Shown here: positions 32,533-42,325 of the stretch, piece by piece | How the letters are laid out: each line of letters opens with the position of its first letter | How positions within the stretch are numbered: the first letter of the stretch is position 1 | Assembly: GCA_021791195.1 (NCBI GenBank) | Contig: JAJYXB010000007.1 | Coordinates: forward strand, 1 to 64,000 | Direction: 5' to 3' | Length of the DNA: 64,000 bases | Source of the DNA: Actinomycetes bacterium | Lineage (GTDB): Bacteria > Actinomycetota > Thermoleophilia > BMS3ABIN01 | Program-made: the position numbers and the translations under genes | Notes under the pieces: generated by a model | The model's database searches: none | Told to the model about the DNA's origin: nothing | What the model saw: the letters and a program-made list of their open reading frames with translations, nothing else

Positions 32533-32648
32533 TGTTGCCCTGTTTTGTTCTTAGCATAGTGGACATTGACCTTATTCTCAAGAATCTGCCTGTCCCGGCA
32601 ACAGAATTTAATGGTATGTTAGCGGTAAGTTGACCGGAAGGAATCTGA

Positions 32649-33422
32649 TTGAGATTTATTGATACCCACTGTCACATCATCCCGGGTGTGGACGACGGCC
32701 CCGCTGATGCCGATATCAGCCTCGATATGGGCAGGATCGCGACCGAGGATGGCATCGGCACGATCATCGCCACGCCGCATGTCGTCGAGGGCATCTACGA
32801 GGGGGCCAACCGTGCGGATAAACTGGCCGGCCTGCGTGCCCTGTTCGCGGAAAACGGCGTCGATGTCGAGCTGGCCGCAGGCGCTGAGGTGCCGATGAGC
32901 ATGTGCGCCGGAAATAATGGCGGGCTGCTGGAATCCCTGACGCTGGCCGGTGGCAGATATCTGCTGATGGAGACGTCCGAGACCACCTTCGAACAGTTGA
33001 GCCAGGCGGTCTTCAACGTGCGCATGCACGGATTCTACCCGATCCTGGCGCACCCGGAGCGGACCGGCTTCATCCAGCAGCACCCCGAGCGGCTGGCCGA
33101 GCTGATCGGCCGCGGCGATGTGTTCGTGCAGGCGACGGTGGCCAGCATCGAAGGCCTGTTCGGCAAACAGGCCCGGAAAGCGTGGTTGGGCATGGTGAGT
33201 TCCGGTCTGGTCCATCTTGTGGGCAGTGATGCGCATTCCCGCCGGATGCGGGCTCCGCGTCTCTCCGGCAGCTATGCGGAACTATGCCGGCTGGCGGGCG
33301 AGCATGTGGCGCGCATGATCATGTATGAAAATCCACGGCGGGTGCTGGCCGGCGAGAAACTGGTCACCGCAGTGCCGGCGCGCACGCGACTCGGCCTGTG
33401 GTCGCGGCTGCGCGGCAGGTAA
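32649..33422 (+). CDS. PHP-family tyrosine-protein phosphatase (CpsB/CapC-like)
   Basis: This 257-residue metal-dependent phosphatase removes phosphate from BY-kinases. PHP motifs run through the protein: IDTHCHIIPGVDDGP at the N-terminus, IATPHVVEGIY, GAEVPMS, YPILAHPERT and LVGSDAHSRRMRAPRL, giving a tri-metal site. The start is a TTG at 32649 with GGAAGGA upstream. It completes the Wzz-kinase-phosphatase control triad with the genes at 28706 and 29395. Confidence 0.9.
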   Translation: MRFIDTHCHIIPGVDDGPADADISLDMGRIATEDGIGTIIATPHVVEGIYEGANRADKLAGLRALFAENGVDVELAAGAEVPMSMCAGNNGGLLESLTLAGGRYLLMETSETTFEQLSQAVFNVRMHGFYPILAHPERTGFIQQHPERLAELIGRGDVFVQATVASIEGLFGKQARKAWLGMVSSGLVHLVGSDAHSRRMRAPRLSGSYAELCRLAGEHVARMIMYENPRRVLAGEKLVTAVPARTRLGLWSRLRGR

Positions 33423-33570
33423 TCCGCACAACACCCCTCCAACGGCGGCTTCCGCCAGGCTTCATTTTTCCCCGCGCAAAACCGATATAACTTCCGATTA
33501 AAGCGGACGGTGCCGCTGTCCGATTTATCTCCTGATAAAGGGCTTCCTCGAAAGTACGATTTTAGGGCAG

Positions 33571-34089
33571 ATGGACGAACTCAACCTCAATATCCTGGGG
33601 CGCGACGCGGCTCTCTCCGCTGACGACCCCGAGCGCGGGCGGGAAGAACCCGGCCTGGCGGTCATCATGATGATGCTGCATGGTGAGACCTTCGCTATCC
33701 CGCTCAGTCAGGTAAAGGAAATCATCCGCGTACCGCACATCACCTGGGTCCCTGGCGCTCCGGCAACCGTCAAAGGAATCATAAATCTCAGGGGGACAGT
33801 TGTCGCCGTGCTGGAGCTGGCGGCGCTGCTGGGTCATCCGGCAGTCGCGTGCGGTCAGACGAGCAGGATTGTGATCGTCGATTCCGCCGGCGCTGTCGCA
33901 GGCCTGCTGGTGGAAGAGGTGCTGGGAGTAGAAGAGGTAGCGTATGCAGCGATCGAACCTTCAATGCGTACGCTCGATGAGCAGCAACGCAACTACGTCA
34001 GTGCGCAGACTGAAGCCGCCGGGCGGCTGGTCGGCATCCTCGACATAGATGTGGTACTGGAAAATTCGCGGCCGGCCGAAAATTTTTAA
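33571..34089 (+). CDS. cheW: CheW-family coupling protein
   Basis: This 172-residue adaptor links the chemoreceptor to CheA. It has the CheW SH3-like double barrel with FAIPLSQVKEIIRVPHITWVPG, the conserved IINLRGTVVAVLEL, and a C-terminal GRLVGILDIDVVLE. It is the first gene of a six-gene chemosensory operon on one strand. The 148-base gap before it contains small GC-rich stems only. Confidence 0.92.
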   Translation: MDELNLNILGRDAALSADDPERGREEPGLAVIMMMLHGETFAIPLSQVKEIIRVPHITWVPGAPATVKGIINLRGTVVAVLELAALLGHPAVACGQTSRIVIVDSAGAVAGLLVEEVLGVEEVAYAAIEPSMRTLDEQQRNYVSAQTEAAGRLVGILDIDVVLENSRPAENF

Positions 34090-34111
34090 CCGATGAGAAT
34101 GGGGGTCAAAA

Positions 34112-35779
34112 ATGGCTGTTGAAAGCGGGATTCCTCCCGTACAGACTGGAAACTTGAGGGACATCGTTCCCCGCCGGAGGTGGGTGAGGAGCCTATTCCG
34201 CAACAGTATTGAAGCGAAGATCATGGTTCTGGTGACGCTGATCATCATCCTTGGCTTTGGAACATTCGCTGTTATCAACATCCGCCAGGAAAAAAGCAAA
34301 CTAATCGGACAGCAGGAGACGTCTAATCACGTCGCCGCCGATCTGGTCGCCAACGGCATCAAGGCGAGCATGCTGGAGGGCAAACCGGATTTTACTGTCA
34401 AAACCCTTCAGGACTTCAAGGGGATCGGCGACCTCAGCCAGATCCAGGTTTTCGACCATAAGGGCAATCAGGTGTTCAACGGCAGCGGTCCGGCCACCGG
34501 CGTCACGGCCGACCAGCTTTCCACTGCGCTTAAGACCGGTCAGACGGCCGTTTTCTATCAGGGCAAGGGCGACAACCGTGTGCTGACCGAGATCCATCCG
34601 CTGCCCAACGAGGCGGCATGCCAGAGTTGTCATGGCGCCGACAATCCCATGCGCGGCGCGGTCCTGGTTTCGACTTCGACGCAGCACATCGACAGCGAGA
34701 TCAGGTCCAATGAAGTGCGCACGGTGATATTCATGCTGGTGACGCTTCTGTTTGTGATCGCGGCGCTGAAATTGTCGCTCAGGTTCGTGGTCACCAAGCC
34801 GCTGAAGAACGTTGTTTCCGCCATCCGGCGGATCGCAGCCGGCGATCTCACGCGGCGGGTGGACCTGAAAGCGGATGACGAGCTGGGAGCGCTGGCCCTG
34901 AGTTTCAATGATATGACCGATGGCCTCAGCCATCTGAGCTCGAAGATCCGGCATATGGGCGAACAGACCGCGGTGGCCTCAGACGAGATTACCAGCGCCA
35001 TCGAGCGGCAGGTCAGCGCCTCCGCGGAGCAGTCCGCTGCGGTGACCGAGACATCGGCGACGATCGAAGAGCTGGCGGGCACGGCCAAGCAGATAGCCGA
35101 GACCGCCGAATCCGTGGCGCGCGTGGCGGAAGAGACACTGGCGCATGCGGAGAAGGGGCAGCAGGCGGTATCCGCCACCATCGAAGGCATGCACGCCATC
35201 AATGAAAAGGTAAACAAGGTGGCGGAAAAAACGCTGTCGCTGGGAGAAAAATCACAGCGTATCAGCACTATCCTGGAGATCATCAACGATATTGCCGATC
35301 AGACCAACCTGCTGGCGCTGAATGCCGCCGTGGAGGCGGCGCGGGCCGGTGATCAGGGACGCGGCTTCGCGGTCGTGGCCGGTGAAATCCGCCGCCTGGC
35401 GGAAGAGAGCGTCGGCGCAACCGGCAAGATCAAGGCGCTGATCGACGAGATCCAGGCAGAAACCAACAGTACCATCATGGCGACCGAGGAAAGCGCCAAG
35501 GAGGTCGGCCAGGGGGTCGAACTTGCCGCCGGCGCGGGGCAATCGCTGGAAAGCATCCTCGAAGTCGTGAACGAGAACACCGTGGCCGCCAAGGAGATAT
35601 CCGTAGCCACGCAGCAACAGAAGAGCGCCAGCGAACAGGTGGTCGTGGCGATGACCAATATCTCCGAAGCCAGCCGGCAGCAGGCCAAGAGCGCCAAACA
35701 GACCCAGAGTTCAACCGAAAGGCTGACCAGGGCGGCGCAGGAGCTGCGCGAGGCGATCGAGCAGTTCAAGCTGGAGTAG
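34112..35779 (+). CDS. Methyl-accepting chemoreceptor with c-type heme motif
   Basis: This 555-residue receptor has two helices (about 37-57 and 207-226) around an extracytoplasmic sensor of about 150 residues. A HAMP domain and the long signalling coiled coil follow; the hairpin tip is [26 protein letters not shown] in part. The sensor ends with [13 protein letters not shown], a CxxCH heme-attachment site (Cys170, Cys173, His174). Heme-c receptors of this type respond to redox state, oxygen or NO. It is the only receptor in the operon and so probably the dedicated input of this pathway. Confidence 0.92.
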   Translation: MAVESGIPPVQTGNLRDIVPRRRWVRSLFRNSIEAKIMVLVTLIIILGFGTFAVINIRQEKSKLIGQQETSNHVAADLVANGIKASMLEGKPDFTVKTLQDFKGIGDLSQIQVFDHKGNQVFNGSGPATGVTADQLSTALKTGQTAVFYQGKGDNRVLTEIHPLPNEAACQSCHGADNPMRGAVLVSTSTQHIDSEIRSNEVRTVIFMLVTLLFVIAALKLSLRFVVTKPLKNVVSAIRRIAAGDLTRRVDLKADDELGALALSFNDMTDGLSHLSSKIRHMGEQTAVASDEITSAIERQVSASAEQSAAVTETSATIEELAGTAKQIAETAESVARVAEETLAHAEKGQQAVSATIEGMHAINEKVNKVAEKTLSLGEKSQRISTILEIINDIADQTNLLALNAAVEAARAGDQGRGFAVVAGEIRRLAEESVGATGKIKALIDEIQAETNSTIMATEESAKEVGQGVELAAGAGQSLESILEVVNENTVAAKEISVATQQQKSASEQVVVAMTNISEASRQQAKSAKQTQSSTERLTRAAQELREAIEQFKLE

Positions 35780-35842
35780 GCAGTGTCTGTCATCACAGAA
35801 GCAGGCGGCAGTTACTAAAACCAAAATGAAAAAATATGACAA

Positions 35843-38221
35843 ATGAATAACTGGACTGACGATACGGGGTTTATGGAGACCTTCAGGGCGGAGGCCGCTG
35901 AGCGGCTGCAGGTGCTCAGCAACGGTCTGATGCATCTCGAGGAGTCTCCCGGCGACGAGGAGATGCTCAAGAAGCTGTTCCGGGAAGCGCATACCCTGAA
36001 AGGGGCGGCGGGCATGATGGGCCTGGACGCCATCAAGGAGCTCTCCCACCGCATGGAGGACATCCTCGAAGCGGTGCAGAAAGGCCGCGTTACTCTCAGG
36101 GGCGGCACTGCCGACCTGTTGCTGGAAACACTGGACCGGATCGAGACGCTGCTGCCTGAAGGTCAGTCCGAGCCGGAACCGGTGTCCGCTGTCGCTGAAC
36201 TGCTAAGTCGGTTGGAGGCGGTCAGGGGAAGCGATGAGGCCAGCCAGGTTTCCCGCGCAGATGTTCCGCCAGCAGCTGCCGAGGCCGGCGCCGAGCCAGC
36301 CACCGCGAATGCCGAGGCAGAATCAGGGACGGCATTAAAGGTGGTTGAGCCGGAGGCTTCCGGTGTGTTGCTCAGTCCGGAGCCCGTGATGGAGAACCGG
36401 ACTGCGCCACCCGCGGCGGGTGGCGCGGCAGACTCCCGGCAGAACGGTCAGCCTTCCCCGCAAAAAAACAGCCGGAATGAATCGACGATCAGGGTCAACA
36501 TCGATCGTCTGGATAATCTGCTCAATCTCATGGGTGAGATACTCGTCAACCAGGGCGACGCCGAGGAGAAGATCGGCGGTCTGTCGCAGATGCAGAACCG
36601 CCTGCGGGAGATGAAGTCGCTGTTTGCCGGTCTGCGCGACCAGGTCAGGCGGCTTAAGGGAGAGGTCGAGGCGGAACGCATGGATGTCATCGACCAGCAG
36701 ATCATCCGGATGGAAGATACCCTGGCCCGGACGGTGGATGAGATGGGCTCAGTCACCAAGGGCATCCGGGAGAATACAAACAGCCGCAGGCTGGCGCTCG
36801 ACGATCTGCAGGATCAGGCGCTGCACGTGCGCATGCTGCCGATCGCTAGCATATTTTCGCTCTACCCGCGTGTTGCCCGCAGCGCCGCCGCGAGCACGAA
36901 AAAGAAGGTGCTGCTGAAGGTCGGCGGCGAGAAGACGGAGCTCGACAAGCGCATCCTGGAGCAGGTCGCCGATCCCCTGATGCACATCGTCCGCAACTGT
37001 GTCGATCATGGCATCGAGTCGCCGGCAGAGCGTGAAGCTGTCGGGAAACCGCAACAGGGGACGATCTGGCTGAAGGCGTCGCAGCGCGGCGACCGCGTCG
37101 AGATCACGGTCGAGGATGACGGTGGTGGCATCAATCCTGACAAGATCAGGGCGGCGGCGGCAGCCAGGGGCATCATCGCCGAAAGCGACTCGCTGTCCGA
37201 TGAGGAGGCGGTGCAGCTTATCTTCAAGACGGGATTCTCGACAGCCGACGCGGTGACGGCGCTTTCCGGCCGCGGCGTAGGTCTGGATGTGGTGAGGAAC
37301 AACATCGAGAAGCTGGAGGGCTCGGTGGGCGTCGAATCCGAAATCGGCACGGGGACGAAGTTCAAGGTCTCGCTGCCGGTCACGCTCGCGGTCATAAACG
37401 GTCTGCTGGTAGGTTCGGACGAGTCGCGCTTCATCATCCCGATGGCATCTGTGAAGGAGTTGGTGTCACTGGCTCCGGACGATATCCAGTCGCTCGGCAC
37501 TCACAAGGGATTTTTAATGCGCGGCAGCGCCGTTCCGCTCATCGACCTGAAGGAATTTCTGGGCGGCAATGCCACGGAAGCGGAAAGCCGCAAGCTGCGG
37601 GTGGTGATCGTCGGCGCGGAGCGTGACCGGCTGGGCCTGATCGTTGGAAATCTCGCCGGCGAGCGCGAAACCGTCATCAAGAGTCTGGGAGAATTCCTGC
37701 CTCACCTGCGATTCATTGCTGGCGTCACGGTCCTGGGCAGCGGTGAGCCCGTGCTGGTGCTGAACATCAACGAGCTGGTCTGCGCAGTGAAGGAAGGCAC
37801 GAGCTTCCGCGACGCCTCCCGGCCCGTGGTGGAGGCGGCAGCGGGGCCAGCCGACAGAAAAGCGGTCCTCGTGGTCGAGGACTCGCTGGTCGTGCGCGAA
37901 ATGCAGCGTAACATCCTCGAAGCGGCCGGCTATCAGGTAGATACCGCGGTGGATGGCAACGATGCGCTTTCGCAGCTGTCGGTCAAACCGGTCGACTGCG
38001 TGGTCACCGACATCGAGATGCCGGGCATGGATGGATTCCACCTCACCTCTGCCATCAGGCGCAACAAGGAGATTAGCGACATCCCGGTAATCATGGTCTC
38101 ATCCCGCAGCAGCGACGACGACAAGCGTAAAGGGGCCGAGGCGGGCGCAAATGCGTACGTCGTCAAGGGCTCCTTCGATCAGCAGAATCTGCTTGATACC
38201 ATCTGCCGGCTGGTTGCCTGA
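35843..38221 (+). CDS. cheA: Hybrid histidine kinase CheA-REC
   Basis: This 792-residue kinase has an N-terminal HPt domain (P1) with phospho-acceptor His50 (REAHTLKGAAGMMG). An Ala/Pro/Glu-rich linker, dimerisation helices and the ATPase (HIVRNCVDHGIESP, VEDDGGGINPD, GRGVGLDVVRNNIE) follow, then the CheW-like P5. A receiver domain is fused at the end (VLVVEDSLVVRE, Asp723 in VVTDIEMPGMDG). CheA-REC hybrids are typical of Wsp/Frz-like pathways rather than simple flagellar chemotaxis. Residues 90-210 have no P2-like domain that I can recognise. Confidence 0.93.
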   Translation: MNNWTDDTGFMETFRAEAAERLQVLSNGLMHLEESPGDEEMLKKLFREAHTLKGAAGMMGLDAIKELSHRMEDILEAVQKGRVTLRGGTADLLLETLDRIETLLPEGQSEPEPVSAVAELLSRLEAVRGSDEASQVSRADVPPAAAEAGAEPATANAEAESGTALKVVEPEASGVLLSPEPVMENRTAPPAAGGAADSRQNGQPSPQKNSRNESTIRVNIDRLDNLLNLMGEILVNQGDAEEKIGGLSQMQNRLREMKSLFAGLRDQVRRLKGEVEAERMDVIDQQIIRMEDTLARTVDEMGSVTKGIRENTNSRRLALDDLQDQALHVRMLPIASIFSLYPRVARSAAASTKKKVLLKVGGEKTELDKRILEQVADPLMHIVRNCVDHGIESPAEREAVGKPQQGTIWLKASQRGDRVEITVEDDGGGINPDKIRAAAAARGIIAESDSLSDEEAVQLIFKTGFSTADAVTALSGRGVGLDVVRNNIEKLEGSVGVESEIGTGTKFKVSLPVTLAVINGLLVGSDESRFIIPMASVKELVSLAPDDIQSLGTHKGFLMRGSAVPLIDLKEFLGGNATEAESRKLRVVIVGAERDRLGLIVGNLAGERETVIKSLGEFLPHLRFIAGVTVLGSGEPVLVLNINELVCAVKEGTSFRDASRPVVEAAAGPADRKAVLVVEDSLVVREMQRNILEAAGYQVDTAVDGNDALSQLSVKPVDCVVTDIEMPGMDGFHLTSAIRRNKEISDIPVIMVSSRSSDDDKRKGAEAGANAYVVKGSFDQQNLLDTICRLVA

Positions 38222-38227
38222 GGCACG

Positions 38228-39295
38228 ATGGAAGCGCATCCCCAAAAAGATAATTCCCGCATCAGGGTGCTGGTAGCCGATGACTCGCCGACCGTCCGGA
38301 TGATGCTTTGCCGCATGCTGGAAGCCGATCCGCAGATCGTGATCGTCGGCATGGCCGACAACGGCCGCGAGGCGGTCGATCAGGTGGCGATGCTCAAACC
38401 TGACCTGGTGACCATGGACGTGCGCATGCCGGTGATGGACGGCCTGAGAGCCATCGAGCAGATCATGGCCTACAGTCCCGTGCCGGTGCTGGTGGTCAGC
38501 TCCGTCGTGGACCCGGAGCATACCACTAACGCCGCCAAGGCTCTGGGCGCCGGCGCCGTCGATGTCATGTCCAAGCCAGAGCCAAAATCGCTGGCGGAGT
38601 TCAACCAGATCGCTCTGGAGCTGCAAGGCAAAGTCAGGCTGCTTTCGCGCGTACGCGTTATCACCCATCCCCGCGCCCGGCTCCAGGAACGCGAGCAGGA
38701 GACCAGGAAGCCGCGGACGGCCCGGGACAGGGAGAGGAGCAGTAAACTGGTGGCGGTCGCCTCTTCTACCGGAGGACCCCAGGCCCTTCAGGCGATCCTC
38801 AGCAAACTGCCTCAGGATTTTCCCGCCGGTATCCTGGTCGTGCAGCACATCGCCCGCGGTTTTACCGAAGGGCTGGTCAGCTGGCTGGGATCCAGCTGCC
38901 GGCTGAAGGTGCGTCAGGGCGCTGACGGTGAACCGATCGTACCGGGAGAAGTGATGGTCGCTCCGGATGCGATCCACATGATCGTGACGCCGGAACGGCG
39001 CATCGGCCTGGTTGACCGGCAGATCGCCAGCCCTCATAAACCTTCGGCGGACGTGCTGCTGGAATCGGTGGCTGCGGTTTACGGAAACGAAGCCGTCGGT
39101 GTCATTCTCACCGGGATGGGCCGCGATGGCGCCTCCGGGATCAAGGCGATCCATGACAGCGGCGGCCATACGATCGCGCAGGACGAGAACTCGTCCGTGA
39201 TATTCAGCATGGCCAAGGAAGCGATCATGCTGGGCGGAGTGGAGAATGTGGTGCCTCTCACAGACATCAATGGAATACTGAAAGCGATTGTGTGA
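38228..39295 (+). CDS. cheB: Chemoreceptor methylesterase CheB
   Basis: This 355-residue enzyme has a receiver domain (VLVADDSPTVRMML, TMDVRMPVMDG) joined by a charged linker to the methylesterase. The catalytic triad is visible as Ser in VASSTGGPQ, His in VVQHIARGF and Asp in LTGMGRDGASG. It demethylates the receptor to adapt signalling. In this operon it would correspond to WspF, a negative regulator. Its stop overlaps a possible GTG start of the next gene. Confidence 0.94.
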   Translation: MEAHPQKDNSRIRVLVADDSPTVRMMLCRMLEADPQIVIVGMADNGREAVDQVAMLKPDLVTMDVRMPVMDGLRAIEQIMAYSPVPVLVVSSVVDPEHTTNAAKALGAGAVDVMSKPEPKSLAEFNQIALELQGKVRLLSRVRVITHPRARLQEREQETRKPRTARDRERSSKLVAVASSTGGPQALQAILSKLPQDFPAGILVVQHIARGFTEGLVSWLGSSCRLKVRQGADGEPIVPGEVMVAPDAIHMIVTPERRIGLVDRQIASPHKPSADVLLESVAAVYGNEAVGVILTGMGRDGASGIKAIHDSGGHTIAQDENSSVIFSMAKEAIMLGGVENVVPLTDINGILKAIV

Positions 39296-39297
39296 CG

Positions 39298-40821
39298 ATG
39301 GAAGCAAGCCGGGAAAATGTGAGCCCTTGCCGGATCCTGGTCGCTGAGGACAGTCCTACCCAGCGGCGGATCATCATGTCCGTGCTCGCCCAGGAGGGCC
39401 ACGAAGTGCTGCTTGCCAGCGACGGCATCGAAGCGGTAACGCAGGCGTTTCAGGAAGCGCCGGACCTGGTCGTGCTCGATATCGAGATGCCGAAGATGAA
39501 TGGCTATCAGGTATGCCGTCTGCTCAAGGATGACTGCCGCACGGCGCACATCCCGATCATCATGCTCACCAGCAAGGCACAGGAAACAGACAAGTTTTGG
39601 GGGCTGAAAACCGGCGCCGACCGCTACGTCACCAAGAGCTTCAAGCTCACCGGGCTGGCGGCGACCGTGCAGGAGTTGCTGGAGTCAGGTCCGGCTGGCG
39701 GCGTCCTGACGCCGCAGGGCGGTGGCTTTCAGGCGGGGCAGGAGCCGCCTGACGACCAGGACATCGATGTGCTCTCGCGGGTCAATGAACTGCTGGACCG
39801 CAAGCTGTACGAGGCGACGATAATCAATGAGATCAGCAAGCTCAACACGCTGAGCGAGGATTGCGGCATCACGCTAAGCTCGATGCTGACCGTGGTGGCC
39901 AAGGTGATCGAATGCCACGTCTGTTCGGTTTTTCTGATCGAGGAGGCAGAACTTTTCATCCATGTTCACGACCAGGTCGGCCGCCGTTACTTCGATGAAG
40001 CGCGCCGGCGGATGCTCGAGGTGGCGCTGCCGTTGATGCGGCCCGGATCGAGCCCTTCGCAGATCAAGGTTTCGGTGGATTCCGAACCTTCGCTTGTGCG
40101 CGAAGACAGCCAGGAATCCGGCAGCATCAAATCGATGCTGACACTGGAGCTGAAGGCTCGCGGCCATACGATCGCGCTGCTGGCGCTCACCAGCAAGAGC
40201 GCGGATGCGTTCAACCACAATGTGCGGCGTCTGCTGGACATTATCGAGTATCCCGTCAGCCTCGTCGTGGACAATGCCCGCCTGCACGAGGGCACGCGCA
40301 AGCTGGCGATCACTGACGGCCTCACCCGGCTTTACAATCACCGTCATTTCTATGAGCTGCTGGAGCAGGAGTTCCAGCGGGCGACCAGATATGAAAGCAA
40401 GCTCTCGCTGATCATGATTGACATCGATTCATTCAAGCTGATCAACGATACGCACGGACACCAGGTGGGGGATGAGATCATCATGGCGCTAGCGGGCGTG
40501 ATCTCACGGGAAGTGCGCGATGTTGACATTGCTGCCAGATATGGCGGTGAAGAGATGGCGGTGCTGCTGCCGCAGACCGGCATCAGGCAGGCAAAGGCAG
40601 TGGCCGAAAGGATCCGCGCCGCAGTGGAGAATCATGATTTCAGCCTTCCGGACCGAGGCACGGTGAGCATCAGCCTTGGAGTCGCCGGTTTCCCGGAATG
40701 TGGCGCCAGTAACTACACGATGCTTGTGCAGGTGGCGGATGCTGCACTGTATGAAGCCAAGAAGGCAGGAAAAAACTGCGTCAGAACAGGAAAATGCCAT
40801 GGAACAGCTAAAGAGATATAA
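39298..40821 (+). CDS. REC-GAF-like-GGDEF diguanylate cyclase (WspR-like)
   Basis: This response regulator of about 507 residues has an N-terminal receiver (ILVAEDSPTQRR, VVLDIEMPKMNG, TSKAQETD). A middle GAF-like segment (about 180-340) precedes a GGDEF domain with the active motif RYGGEEM. An upstream RDVD, five residues before GGEE, is the inhibitory I-site. It should make c-di-GMP when phosphorylated by the CheA of this operon and be product-inhibited. ATG 39298 is used; a GTG two codons earlier overlaps the cheB stop. The cyclase replaces CheY as the output protein. Confidence 0.92.
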   Translation: MEASRENVSPCRILVAEDSPTQRRIIMSVLAQEGHEVLLASDGIEAVTQAFQEAPDLVVLDIEMPKMNGYQVCRLLKDDCRTAHIPIIMLTSKAQETDKFWGLKTGADRYVTKSFKLTGLAATVQELLESGPAGGVLTPQGGGFQAGQEPPDDQDIDVLSRVNELLDRKLYEATIINEISKLNTLSEDCGITLSSMLTVVAKVIECHVCSVFLIEEAELFIHVHDQVGRRYFDEARRRMLEVALPLMRPGSSPSQIKVSVDSEPSLVREDSQESGSIKSMLTLELKARGHTIALLALTSKSADAFNHNVRRLLDIIEYPVSLVVDNARLHEGTRKLAITDGLTRLYNHRHFYELLEQEFQRATRYESKLSLIMIDIDSFKLINDTHGHQVGDEIIMALAGVISREVRDVDIAARYGGEEMAVLLPQTGIRQAKAVAERIRAAVENHDFSLPDRGTVSISLGVAGFPECGASNYTMLVQVADAALYEAKKAGKNCVRTGKCHGTAKEI

Positions 40822-42235
40822 ACTCACCGAAGAAGATTTCGAGCGTTTTCGCAAGTTGATCAATCAGGCCAGCGGCATGTTCTTCGACCGCGGCAAGCGG
40901 GACGTCCTCCAGCTGGGGCTATCGGACCGGGCCGAGGCGGTGGGAGCCACCACGCTCAGCGATTACTACGATCTGCTCACTGCCGATCCCGAAAGGGAGA
41001 ACGAGGTGCGCCAGCTGCTGGCCCACCTTTCCGTGCAGGAGACCCAGTTCTTCCGCAATCTGCCGCAGTTCGATGCGTTGCGCAAGTTCATTATCCCCGA
41101 GATTACGCGCCGCAAGGCCGGGGAGCACCGGACGATGCGCTTCTGGTGCGCCGGCTGTTCCACCGGCCAGGAACCGTATTCGGTAGCGATGTCGGTGATG
41201 GACGTGCTGCCCGATCCCGGCTCATGGAATATCGAGGTGCTCGGCACTGACCTGAACGAACAGGCGCTCGAGGTTGCCAGGCGCGGCTGGTATCCGGAGA
41301 AGAAGCTGACGGGCATCGACCGCTCTCATCTGGAGCGGTATTTCCGCCCCCAGGACGGGGGCTACGTGATTTCCGAGCCGGTCAGAAGGGCGGTTAAATT
41401 CGCGCGCCACAACCTTGTCAGCGACAACCTGCCCATCTCCGTTTTCGGTACGTGCGACGCTGTTTTTTGCCGAAATGTGATCATTTATTTCAGCCACGAG
41501 ACCGCCAAGTACGTGATCGAGCACTTCTTCGATATCCTCAATCCGGGCGGCTACCTCTTTCTTGGTCACTCGGAAACGCTGTGGAAGATGTCAGCGAAGT
41601 ATTCGCTGGTGGAAATGGGCGATGCGTTCATCTACCGCAAGCCGTTGCCGATGTCGATCGAGGGCAGGCGGTTCATCCCCGAGCGGCGGATGCGCCATAG
41701 CGGCTTGCCGGCAGGCATCGGCAGCGAGCGCCGCGCCATCACGGACCGGCGGACGGTGCGCCATCCGGGTCATTTCGATCTGGCGATATGGGGCCGCAGC
41801 CATCAGGATACGGAAGCGGCGGCCGACGCTACCGGCGAGATCACCAAAGCCAAGGCCCACCTCGATCTGGGAGAGTTTGACCTGGCGATCAGTTCGCTGA
41901 TGGAAGCGATCAAATCCGACGGCGTCAGCGGCGAGGCATATTTCCTCCTCGGACTGGCGTTTGAAAAGAAGAAGGACCTCACCCAGGCCGAAGACGCCTT
42001 TCGCAAGTCCGTCTACTGCGAACCGGGTCTGAGCCTGGCCCATTTTCATCTGGCCAACGTTCTGGAGCAGGCGGGGAAGCTGAAGAACGCCATCCGGGAG
42101 TACCGCAGCGCCGCCAGCGGCTTTAACGACCGCCCCCCCAGCGACTGGGAAGAGGAGCTGGAAGTGTTCGACACCAGTTCGCTGGTGAACATGTGCGAAT
42201 GGAAGATCGAGAACCTGGGCGGACTCGAAAGCTGA
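40799..42235 (+). CDS. cheR: Chemoreceptor methyltransferase CheR with C-terminal TPRs
   Basis: This enzyme of about 478 residues methylates receptor glutamates using S-adenosylmethionine. The N-terminal helical domain (HLSVQETQFFRN) precedes the methyltransferase (RFWCAGCSTGQEPYS, VLGTDLNEQAL, CDAVFCRNVIIYF). The last 120 residues are TPR-like repeats (AYFLLGLAFEKKKDL, AHFHLANVLEQAG). The CheR-TPR form is that of WspC. The start at 40799 (MEQLKRYKL) has AGGAAA eight bases before it and overlaps the cyclase gene by 23 bases. Confidence 0.93.
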   Translation: MEQLKRYKLTEEDFERFRKLINQASGMFFDRGKRDVLQLGLSDRAEAVGATTLSDYYDLLTADPERENEVRQLLAHLSVQETQFFRNLPQFDALRKFIIPEITRRKAGEHRTMRFWCAGCSTGQEPYSVAMSVMDVLPDPGSWNIEVLGTDLNEQALEVARRGWYPEKKLTGIDRSHLERYFRPQDGGYVISEPVRRAVKFARHNLVSDNLPISVFGTCDAVFCRNVIIYFSHETAKYVIEHFFDILNPGGYLFLGHSETLWKMSAKYSLVEMGDAFIYRKPLPMSIEGRRFIPERRMRHSGLPAGIGSERRAITDRRTVRHPGHFDLAIWGRSHQDTEAAADATGEITKAKAHLDLGEFDLAISSLMEAIKSDGVSGEAYFLLGLAFEKKKDLTQAEDAFRKSVYCEPGLSLAHFHLANVLEQAGKLKNAIREYRSAASGFNDRPPSDWEEELEVFDTSSLVNMCEWKIENLGGLES

Positions 42236-42325
42236 AGACCTCCAAGCGTCATCCGTTGTGATAACATTTTCGCCTGTGCGGAAATAAGATAACGTCAGAT
42301 CCATCCTTTTCGGAGGCGAACCTGA

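Noticed and set aside
40676-40798. Extended N-terminus of CheR from an earlier ATG
   Set aside because: The extra 41 codons overlap the GGDEF gene, are rich in Cys and Arg and unlike CheR. A good ribosome site marks 40799.
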